NCBI GenBank assembly: GCA_938042265.1
Contig: CALIRN010000268.1
Span: 1-7,797 of the forward strand
Source of the DNA: an uncultured Eubacteriaceae bacterium
GTDB taxonomy: Bacteria > Bacillota > Clostridia > Lachnospirales > CAG-274
DNA length: 7,797 nucleotides
Direction: 5' to 3'
Numbering within the stretch: the first letter of the stretch is position 1; the number at the start of each line of letters is the position of its first letter. Both the position numbers and the translations under genes were made by a program. This document shows positions 1 through 4,198 of the stretch, piece by piece. A model generated the notes under the pieces. That model made no database searches, had not been told where the DNA came from, and saw only the letters and a program-made list of their open reading frames with translations.

Positions 1-572
1 TGGTTTGTAGGCTCGTCAAGCAGTAAAATATCGGGAGAAGTCAAAAGCAACTTGCCAAGAGCAACCCTTGTTTTCTGCCCGCCCGAAAGCTCATTGATAT
101 GCTGATATGCCTCTTCGGAGGAAAAACCAAGTCCATTTATGACTCCTCTAAGACGTGATTTATATTCGTAACCGTTTTTCTCCTCAAGCTCATGGGAAAG
201 GGCGGTATACTGCTCCATAAGCTTTTCAAGCTCTTCGCCTTCAACACCGGACATTTGCCTTTCGGTTTGCCGCATATTTTCCTCAATAGCTATAATAGGC
301 TTAAATACGGTTAAAAGCTCATCATATATGGTTTTACTGCTGTCAATTTCAATATTTTGTGAAAAGTACCCCAGTGTGGTGTTTGAGGGGAGTGTGACGC
401 TGCCGCCGTCCAGAGAAAGCTCTCCCGTAATTATTTTAAAAAGGGTGGATTTACCTGCACCGTTTACCCCAACAATGCCTATTTTATCGTTTGCTTCGGC
501 AGTGAGCGAAACATTTTCCAGTATTATATCAGTGCCAAATGCCTTTTGTATATTATTAAGTGAAAGTATCAT
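1..572 (-). CDS. ABC-F family ATP-binding cassette protein, N-terminal part (runs off left edge)
   Basis: This is the first 190 codons of a soluble ABC-F ATPase. The family has two ATP-binding cassettes and no membrane domain; its members act on the ribosome in translation or antibiotic protection. The visible part is the first cassette: Walker A GVNGAGKST at residues 35-43, a Glu-rich helical stretch around 95-135, the signature LSGGQKTRVALGKLL from 162, and Walker B DILLLDEPTN at 181-190, where the window ends. The DEPTN ending is typical of ABC-F. The ATG at 570-572 is well supported by GGAGG (complement of 580-584), 7 bases upstream. The gene diverges from rex; a ydiF-type ABC-F gene also lies near rex in Bacillus subtilis, so the neighbourhood is familiar. 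The inter-cassette linker that decides the subfamily is outside the window, so no resistance function should be assumed. Confidence 0.93.
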   Translation of the reverse strand, partial: MILSLNNIQKAFGTDIILENVSLTAEANDKIGIVGVNGAGKSTLFKIITGELSLDGGSVTLPSNTTLGYFSQNIEIDSSKTIYDELLTVFKPIIAIEENMRQTERQMSGVEGEELEKLMEQYTALSHELEEKNGYEYKSRLRGVINGLGFSSEEAYQHINELSGGQKTRVALGKLLLTSPDILLLDEPTN

Positions 573-603
573 AAATAAACCTCCGTAATGGTAGTACCTT
601 ATC

Positions 604-632
604 ATTCTAGCAGATTTTGACTGCAATTAAAA
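604..632 (-). promoter_or_regulatory. Candidate promoter of the ABC-F gene (extended -10)
   Basis: Read on the minus strand there is TAGAAT (604-609) directly preceded by TGC (610-612), which makes an extended -10. A weak -35, TTTTAA (627-632), lies at 17-bp spacing. Transcription would start near 597 and give a short leader of about 25 bases carrying the GGAGG site. The poor -35 is compensated by the TG extension. Inferred from consensus only. Confidence 0.5.
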
Positions 633-641
633 GTGTAAAGA

Positions 642-670
642 TTGACAAAAATTGTGTAAAGTATTATACT
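642..670 (+). promoter_or_regulatory. Promoter of rex (sigma-A type)
   Basis: A perfect -35 TTGACA (642-647) and a near-perfect -10 TATACT (665-670) are separated by exactly 17 bp, so this should be a strong housekeeping promoter. The start site would be near 677, leaving a leader of about 27 bases. The -10 is embedded in a 13-bp perfect inverted repeat (659-671), and a GTGTAAAG octamer occurs twice around the -35, so repressor control is plausible. Confidence 0.8.
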
Positions 671-671
671 T
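659..671. promoter_or_regulatory. Operator-like inverted repeat over the rex -10 box
   Basis: AAGTAT-T-ATACTT is a perfect 6+1+6 inverted repeat that covers the whole -10 box of the rex promoter. Just upstream, TTGTGTAA (652-659) resembles one half of the Rex site (TTGTGAA or TTGTTAA type), but the matching second half is absent. Autoregulation by Rex is known in several Firmicutes; here it is an inference, and another repressor could use the site. Confidence 0.35.
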
Positions 672-703
672 GTTTATATATTTAAAAGATTTAGGTGATA
701 AAT

Positions 704-1351
704 ATGGATGATGAAAAGAAAATTTCTATTGCAGTCATTAAAAGGCTGCCAAGATATTACAGGTATTTGGGTGATTTGCTTGATAACGGCATAACACGTA
801 TTTCTTCCGGTGATTTAAGCAGACGTATGAATGTAACTGCTTCACAGATAAGACAGGATCTTAATAAATTTGGATGTTTCGGTCAACAGGGCTATGGCTA
901 TAATGTGGAGCTTTTATATGAGGAAATTAAAAAGATATTAGGGCTTGATAAGATATATAATATTGTAATTATAGGCGGCGGTAATCTGGGACAGGCACTT
1001 GTGAATTACAATAATTTCGGCAAGAGGGGCTTTAATTTTATAGGCGTGTTTGACCGCAACCCAAAGCTTATCGGTCTTAATATAAGAGGTATTGAAATTA
1101 TGGACGTATCAACCCTTGATACTTTTCTTAAAAACAACAGGGTAGATATAGGAGTGCTTGCCCTGCCTAAGGATAATGCAAGGCAGGTAGTACCCGTTTT
1201 GGTGGAAAACGGCGTTAAGGGGATATGGAATTTCTCCCATGTGGATTTGGATGTGCCTGATAATGTGGTGGTGGAAAATGTGCACCTTACAGACAGCCTT
1301 ATGCAGATTTCTTATGCTATAAGCGGCAGTGTGCCTGACAGTGAGGAATAA
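704..1351 (+). CDS. rex: Redox-sensing transcriptional repressor Rex
   Basis: Rex is a cytoplasmic homodimer that binds DNA when NAD+ is high and releases it when NADH binds, controlling fermentation and anaerobic metabolism genes. The protein is 215 residues, normal for the family. Residues 1-80 form the winged helix, with the recognition region TASQIRQDLNKFGCFGQQGYGY at about 45-66, close to the family pattern. Residues 85-205 form the Rossmann NAD(H) domain: IVIIGGGNLGQAL at 87-99 contains the glycine-rich GGGNLG loop, followed by GVFDRNP at 114-120, GIWNFSHVDL at 173-182 and VENVHLTDSL at 190-199. A GTG at 695 is in frame, but it overlaps the AGGTG ribosome binding site (693-697), so the ATG at 704, 6 bases downstream, is preferred. 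The gene appears monocistronic: it is divergent from the ABC-F gene and converges on the importer operon. Confidence 0.96.
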   Translation: MDDEKKISIAVIKRLPRYYRYLGDLLDNGITRISSGDLSRRMNVTASQIRQDLNKFGCFGQQGYGYNVELLYEEIKKILGLDKIYNIVIIGGGNLGQALVNYNNFGKRGFNFIGVFDRNPKLIGLNIRGIEIMDVSTLDTFLKNNRVDIGVLALPKDNARQVVPVLVENGVKGIWNFSHVDLDVPDNVVVENVHLTDSLMQISYAISGSVPDSEE

Positions 1352-1413
1352 TATAACCTTATACTAAGCAAGACAAATAAAACTCATTTTATCTGGATGT
1401 GAGTGGAGGTATT

Positions 1414-1491
1414 ATTATATTGCCCTGTAAAACAGGGCACTGTGTGAGTATAACGAATACAGAAATCGGAACGCAGTTCCGATAATATAAT
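1414..1491. repeat. Compact two-hairpin palindromic element (possible intergenic repeat)
   Basis: Three nested structures make up this 78-bp unit. The outer inverted repeat is ATTATATT (1414-1421) against AATATAAT (1484-1491). Inside are hairpin A, TGCCCTGT-aaa-ACAGGGCA (1421-1439), and hairpin B, ATCGGAAC-gca-GTTCCGAT (1465-1483), both with perfect 8-bp stems and 3-base loops. They are joined by 25 bases containing GTGTGAGTATAACG. Neither hairpin is followed by a T-run, so they are not ordinary terminators. The layout resembles REP-like or small non-autonomous intergenic repeats that fold on either strand, but copies elsewhere cannot be seen from one window. The stems and positions are directly visible; the repeat identity is inference. 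Confidence 0.5.
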
Positions 1492-1497
1492 TAAAAT

Positions 1498-1545
1498 AAA
1501 AAAAACGGAGTTAATGTCAAAAATTTGGCATTAACTCCGTTTTTT
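1498..1545. terminator. Bidirectional intrinsic terminator between rex and the importer operon
   Basis: A perfect 17-bp stem pairs 1500-1516 with 1529-1545; its core CGGAGTTAATG / CATTAACTCCG is flanked by A and T runs. A further C-G pair inside leaves a small loop. It ends plus-strand transcripts from rex with T6 (1540-1545), and minus-strand transcripts from the importer with T8 (complement of 1498-1505) followed by more T-rich sequence. The plus-side T run overlaps the TAA stop of the ATPase gene (1544-1546), so the terminator is fused to the end of that gene. Confidence 0.93.
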
Positions 1546-2287
1546 ACAGCACCTTTTTTAAAAATGCTTCAATTCTTGGATTATCAGATTTATCAAGTAC
1601 TTCTTCAGGAGTACCGAAGGCAAGCACATAGCCTCCGTCCATAAACATTATTTTATTTGCTGCCTCATGGGCAAAGCCTATTTCGTGGGTAACTATAAGC
1701 ATAGTCATTTTTTCCCTTGACAAATCCCTTATTACATTTAATACCTCGCCTGTAAGTTCAGGATCAAGTGCGGAGGTAGGCTCATCAAAAAGCAGTATAT
1801 CTGGGTTCCGCATTAGAGCACGTGCTATTGCGACTCTCTGCTTTTGTCCGCCTGAAAGATTGTTTGGCATTTCATGGAGCTTATCGGAAAGACCTACCTT
1901 TTCAAGAACTTTTACGGCCTCCTGCTTTAATTGGGCTTTGTCTGCCTGCTTATTGCAAAGCGGGGCAACCAGAAGATTTTTTTCAATATCCATATGTGGA
2001 AACAGGTTAAAATGCTGAAATACCATACCCATTTTTTTTAGTGCCTCCCGGCGCTCTTTAATGGGTGTATATTTGCCGTTTTTACAGAGATATTTATCCT
2101 CAATTATTATATCTCCGTCGTCTATGCTTTCAAGGTCTATAAGGCTGCGTAAAAAGGTACTTTTGCCTGAGCCTGAAGGGCCTAATATAGCTATTACGTC
2201 ACCCTTTTCAACACTAAGGCTTATATCCTTAAGCACTTCAAGCCTGCCAAAGCTCTTTTTTAAGCTGTTTATCTGCATCATACTCAT
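1544..2287 (-). CDS. Polar amino acid ABC transporter, ATP-binding protein
   Basis: This is the cytoplasmic ATPase of an importer, GlnQ/ArtP/TcyC-like, which works as a dimer under the permease. It has 247 residues, normal for the family. Motifs in order are Walker A GPSGSGKST (36-44), Q-loop in VFQHFNLFPH (Gln91), signature LSGGQKQRVAIARAL (144-158), Walker B ILLFDEPTSALDPEL (164-178, catalytic Glu169) with the D-loop, and the switch histidine His201 in VTHEIGFA. The start at 2285-2287 lies 6 bases after the AGGAGGG site (complement of 2294-2300), whose first A is shared with the permease stop codon, indicating translational coupling. ATGs in frame at residues 3 and 4 are possible but less well spaced. 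It is the last gene of the operon and ends inside the terminator at 1498-1545. Substrate cannot be read from the ATPase. Confidence 0.95.
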   Translation of the reverse strand: MSMMQINSLKKSFGRLEVLKDISLSVEKGDVIAILGPSGSGKSTFLRSLIDLESIDDGDIIIEDKYLCKNGKYTPIKERREALKKMGMVFQHFNLFPHMDIEKNLLVAPLCNKQADKAQLKQEAVKVLEKVGLSDKLHEMPNNLSGGQKQRVAIARALMRNPDILLFDEPTSALDPELTGEVLNVIRDLSREKMTMLIVTHEIGFAHEAANKIMFMDGGYVLAFGTPEEVLDKSDNPRIEAFLKKVL

Positions 2288-2293
2288 ATCACA

Positions 2294-2302
2294 CCCTCCT
2301 TA
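2294..2302 (-). promoter_or_regulatory. Ribosome binding site of the ATPase gene overlapping the permease stop codon
   Basis: On the minus strand TAAGGAGGG spans 2302-2294: the permease stop TAA (2302-2300) shares its last base with the AGGAGGG site. Start and stop codons are 12 bases apart. This geometry favours reinitiation by ribosomes finishing the permease, and it decides the first ATG (2285-2287) as the ATPase start. Confidence 0.8.
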
Positions 2303-2950
2303 AAATGAAAACTTCTTTTCAAGGAATTTGAAAATAACGGTAAGCACATAGCTCATTACAAGGTAAAAAACGGCAGCAACAACAAAAGCTGAAACATCCG
2401 TTGTACGGTTTACAATGGTTTTTGTTACCTTAAGTAAATCAGTAAGACCTATGGCGGTTATAAGAGCCGTATCTTTTATAAGCACTATAGCTTCGTTAGA
2501 TACGGAGGGAAGCGCTATCCTGAACATCTGGGGCAGTACAATTTTAAAGCGTGTCTGCATATCTGTCATACCAAGTACCCTTGCCGCCTCATATTGTCCC
2601 TTATCAACGGATAAAAGACCGCCTCTGAATATTTCAGCAAAGTATGCGCCGTAGTTTAATATAAAGGCAATCGCACCTGCGGTAAAGCGATCATCAATGG
2701 TAAGGTACTGACCTATAACAGGTACGTACGGCAAACCGAAGTATACAAAAAATATCTGCAAAAGCAGGGGCGTACCCCGCATAATAAGTATGTAAACTCC
2801 CACTATGCCGTTAACAGCCTTATTTTTTGTGGTGTATAAAAAGGTTAGTATTAATCCCAGAGGCATTGACAGGAAGAATGTAATTAAAAACAGCTTTACT
2901 GTAAGTATACAGCCTACTGCCATTTGGGGTATCCATTGATCTAATGGCAT
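2300..2950 (-). CDS. Polar amino acid ABC transporter, permease protein (HisM/GlnP type)
   Basis: This is the integral membrane subunit of the importer. It has 216 residues, typical for this family, with about five hydrophobic membrane segments (roughly 15-40, 48-72, 88-108, 150-172 and 186-209). Diagnostic motifs are MRGTPLLLQIFFVYFGLP (57-74), seen in His/Glu/Gln permeases, and the cytoplasmic EAA loop, EAARVLGMTDMQTRFKIVLPQ (121-141), which docks on the ATPase. The reading frame extends to a GTG at 2957-2959, but that codon overlaps the GGAG ribosome binding site, so the ATG at 2948-2950 is the better start. Only one permease gene is present, so it probably forms a homodimer. It follows the binding protein gene after a hairpin and precedes the ATPase by 12 bases. 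Confidence 0.95.
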   Translation of the reverse strand: MPLDQWIPQMAVGCILTVKLFLITFFLSMPLGLILTFLYTTKNKAVNGIVGVYILIMRGTPLLLQIFFVYFGLPYVPVIGQYLTIDDRFTAGAIAFILNYGAYFAEIFRGGLLSVDKGQYEAARVLGMTDMQTRFKIVLPQMFRIALPSVSNEAIVLIKDTALITAIGLTDLLKVTKTIVNRTTDVSAFVVAAVFYLVMSYVLTVIFKFLEKKFSF

Positions 2951-2964
2951 AAAAATCACTCCGT

Positions 2965-2998
2965 AATTTTAAAACGGGGCACAAGTATATGCCCCGTT
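2965..2998 (-). terminator. Intercistronic hairpin after the binding protein gene (attenuator or mRNA stabiliser)
   Basis: A perfect 9-bp GC-rich stem, AACGGGGCA (2973-2981) with TGCCCCGTT (2990-2998), encloses an 8-base loop. On the minus strand it is followed by TTTTAAAATT, a weak T-run. It lies 17 bases past the binding protein stop and just before the permease ribosome binding site. Such hairpins often let some transcripts end, or protect the upstream mRNA end, so that binding protein is made in excess of permease. The role is inferred from position. Confidence 0.7.
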
Positions 2999-3015
2999 GC
3001 ATTTCATTATAAATA

Positions 3016-3888
3016 TCAGTTCTTATGTACGTAAATATCTTCGTCAAACCAGGTTGTTGAGATTGTAGCTGCTGTGCCGTCCTTATCCATTTCATCAAGA
3101 GCGGCCTGGATAGCTGCTAAAAGCTCTGTATTGTCCTTCTTAACAGCAACGCCGTAAACCTCATCTCCAAAGTCACCGTCCTCAATTATACGCAGGTCAT
3201 TATCATTGTGTGAAAGATAGTAGCGAAGTACGATTTCATCTGCCACAACGGCGTCAACTCTGCCGATATCGAGGTCTGCAAGTGCAAGAATATTTGTATC
3301 GTAGGTTGAAAGCTCCATTGCGGAAGCAAGTTCGTCTGCATTTACCGCATCAACAGCGGAAGAACCGTCCTGAATACCGACTACCTTGCCCTCAAGGTCA
3401 GCCTTGGACTGAATATCGGAGTCACTTTTAACAACGATAATCTGCTTGTTCTCAATATATGGGTCTGTAAAGTCCATGCTCTCCTTACGCTCGTCCGTAA
3501 TTGTAAGACCGTTCCAGAGTGCATCAACCTTGCCTGATTCAAGCTCAATTTCCTTTGCATTCCAGTCGATAGGCTGGAACTGAACCTCAACACCGAGCTT
3601 TTCGCCTACTGCCTTTGCAAGGTCAATATCAAAGCCAACAATCTCGTTATTTTCATCTCTGAAACCCATTGGCGGAAATTCATCATCAAGACCTATTACT
3701 ATTGTATCCTGTGAAAGTGTAGGCATTTCAGCACTTTCAACATCAGCAGAGGTTTCACCCTCAGCAGCCTCGGTAGTTTCTTCTGCTGCTGTTGTAGCCT
3801 CTGTATCGGCTGTTGCGGCAGAGTTACCACAGCCGCTCATGGCAAAAAGCATAGATGCGGCAAGAGCAATACTTAAATATCTTTTCAT
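3016..3888 (-). CDS. Amino acid ABC transporter substrate-binding lipoprotein (family 3)
   Basis: This protein captures the substrate outside the membrane and delivers it to the permease. It has 290 residues. The N-terminus is a lipoprotein signal (MKRYLSIALAASMLFAMSGC) with lipobox AMSGC and Cys20 as the likely lipidation site. Residues 21-58 are a low-complexity Thr/Glu/Ala linker. The two-lobed domain follows: IVIGLDDEFPPMGF (63-76), the family 3 signature GFDIDLAKAVGEKLGVEVQF (85-104), WNGLTITDERKESMDFTDPY (125-144) with Arg134 placed to hold a substrate carboxylate, GIQDGSS (171-177), and VADE (215-218) with an acid placed for the amino group. These match polar amino acid binding proteins, but the exact substrate is undetermined. 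The ATG at 3886-3888 follows AGGAGG (complement of 3898-3903) by 9 bases. It is the first gene of the operon. Confidence 0.95.
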   Translation of the reverse strand: MKRYLSIALAASMLFAMSGCGNSAATADTEATTAAEETTEAAEGETSADVESAEMPTLSQDTIVIGLDDEFPPMGFRDENNEIVGFDIDLAKAVGEKLGVEVQFQPIDWNAKEIELESGKVDALWNGLTITDERKESMDFTDPYIENKQIIVVKSDSDIQSKADLEGKVVGIQDGSSAVDAVNADELASAMELSTYDTNILALADLDIGRVDAVVADEIVLRYYLSHNDNDLRIIEDGDFGDEVYGVAVKKDNTELLAAIQAALDEMDKDGTAATISTTWFDEDIYVHKN

Positions 3889-3921
3889 TAAAAATAACCT
3901 CCTGTAATTTAATATAATATT

Positions 3922-3950
3922 ACTTTACCATATTAAAACAAAAAAGTAAA
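3922..3950 (-). promoter_or_regulatory. Candidate promoter of the amino acid importer operon
   Basis: On the minus strand, TTTACT (3945-3950) and TAAAGT (3922-3927) are 17 bp apart. The base triplet TGG just before the -10 makes it extended. The leader to the binding protein start would be about 27 bases. A second arrangement slightly downstream (TTGTTT with TATTAT, 16-bp spacer) is possible. Assigned by consensus only. Confidence 0.5.
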
Positions 3951-3972
3951 GGAAAATTACAAATTGAAAAAA

Positions 3973-3995
3973 ATATGTGGCATATATTTGCAAAT
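3973..3995. promoter_or_regulatory. Two small palindromes upstream of the GH28 -10 box (possible operator)
   Basis: ATATG-TGG-CATAT (3973-3985) and the perfect 10-bp palindrome ATTTGCAAAT (3986-3995) lie side by side. The second sits between the candidate -35 and -10 elements of the GH28 promoter, where a bound repressor would block polymerase. No regulator gene for it is visible in the window, and AT-rich DNA produces such palindromes by chance fairly often. Confidence 0.25.
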
Positions 3996-4006
3996 TAAGG
4001 TATAAT
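3978..4006 (+). promoter_or_regulatory. Candidate upstream promoter of the GH28 gene
   Basis: A perfect -10 TATAAT (4001-4006) is preceded at 17 bp by TGGCAT (3978-3983), a poor -35. Transcription from here would start near 4013 and produce a leader of about 186 bases through the hairpin cluster. The weak -35 suggests an activator or low basal use. A second TATAAT at 4163-4168 competes as the true promoter. Confidence 0.4.
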
Positions 4007-4017
4007 AAACACATAGA

Positions 4018-4041
4018 AGCCTTAGCCTTATGGCTAGGGCT
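4018..4041 (+). repeat. Hairpin 1 of the GH28 leader
   Basis: AGCCTTAGCC (4018-4027) pairs with GGCTAGGGCT (4032-4041) across a TTAT loop: ten pairs including one G-T. No T-run follows, so it is not a terminator. It is the first structure of the segment between the GTATAATAAA repeats. Confidence 0.6.
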
Positions 4042-4043
4042 CC

Positions 4044-4062
4044 GCAAAAGCTTCGCTTTTGC
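4044..4062. repeat. Hairpin 2 of the GH28 leader
   Basis: GCAAAAGC (4044-4051) and GCTTTTGC (4055-4062) form a perfect 8-bp stem with a TTC loop, only 2 bases after hairpin 1. It is followed by ATTATACT rather than a T-run. The symmetry means it folds on either strand. Confidence 0.6.
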
Positions 4063-4074
4063 ATTATACTACTC

Positions 4075-4106
4075 ATAGGTCATAGAGGTCACTAAGGTCG
4101 ACCTAT
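4075..4106. repeat. Three AGGTC repeats at 9-bp period within an inverted repeat
   Basis: AGGTC occurs at 4077-4081, 4086-4090 and 4095-4099, an exact 9-bp period. The outer ATAGGTC (4075-4081) is the inverse of GACCTAT (4100-4106), and the last copy is part of the perfect palindrome AGGTCGACCT (4095-4104). It can form a 7-bp stem, or serve as an iterated protein site. No function is recognised. Confidence 0.5.
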
Positions 4107-4110
4107 TTCG

Positions 4111-4164
4111 TACAATATCCGATGAAAAAAGGCTTGCCGCTTTGTTTTCCATACGGATATTGTA
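4111..4164. repeat. 54-bp long inverted repeat just upstream of the GH28 gene
   Basis: The arms TACAATATCCG (4111-4121) and CGGATATTGTA (4154-4164) are an exact 11-bp inverted repeat. Pairing resumes inside with GAAAA against TTTTC and AAAG against CTTT, giving one long interrupted hairpin with a loop around TTGCC. The right arm runs into TATAAT (4163-4168). In RNA it would be a stable leader hairpin ending 21 bases before the GH28 ribosome binding site; in DNA it could be a binding site. No T-run follows. Confidence 0.65.
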
Positions 4165-4168
4165 TAAT
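4142..4168 (+). promoter_or_regulatory. Alternative downstream promoter of the GH28 gene
   Basis: A perfect -10 TATAAT (4163-4168) lies 31 bases before the GH28 ATG. The nearest -35 candidate is TTGTTT (4142-4147) with a short 15-bp spacer, inside the loop of the long inverted repeat. If real, it would give a short ordinary leader and leave the hairpins as upstream DNA rather than leader RNA. Weak -35, so uncertain. Confidence 0.35.
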
Positions 4169-4198
4169 AAAGAAAACGGCACAATTAAGGAGGCAATT

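Larger units (their letters stand above)
4000..4171. repeat. 10-bp direct repeat flanking a hairpin-rich segment
   Basis: The decamer GTATAATAAA occurs at 4000-4009 and again at 4162-4171 in the same orientation; both copies contain a TATAAT box. Between them is a 152-bp segment holding all the hairpins of this intergenic region. The layout could be a target-site duplication around an inserted small element, but no terminal inverted repeats are visible at the segment ends, and a shared -10 motif could also explain the identity. Confidence 0.4.

Noticed and set aside
1..572. The ABC-F fragment as an antibiotic resistance gene.
   Set aside because: Only the first cassette is visible; the linker that distinguishes resistance types is outside the window, and location beside rex suggests a housekeeping member.
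1405..1485. GGAGG followed by a short open frame from TTG at 1420 (about 21 codons, ending TAA) looks like a tiny gene.
   Set aside because: The start is a TTG 10 bases from the GGAGG, and the frame is made of the two hairpins of the structured element, so it is more likely chance reading of a repeat.
2820..3098. A 92-codon minus-strand frame overlapping the end of the binding protein and the start of the permease.
   Set aside because: It overlaps two well-supported genes in another frame and reads through the intercistronic hairpin.
3978..3992. TGGCAT followed by TTGCA resembles a sigma-54 promoter.
   Set aside because: Only 9 bases separate the GG and GC pairs, where sigma-54 sites need 10, and no sigma-54 activator gene or upstream site is visible.
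4018..4062. Hairpins 1 and 2 as a terminator for the GH28 leader or a riboswitch expression platform.
   Set aside because: Neither stem is followed by a T-run, and I recognise no conserved riboswitch or T-box core in the leader.
4142..4198. A 19-codon upstream extension of the GH28 frame from TTG.
   Set aside because: It covers the right arm of the inverted repeat, lacks a ribosome site and adds no recognisable residues; the ATG at 4199 has an excellent TAAGGAGG.
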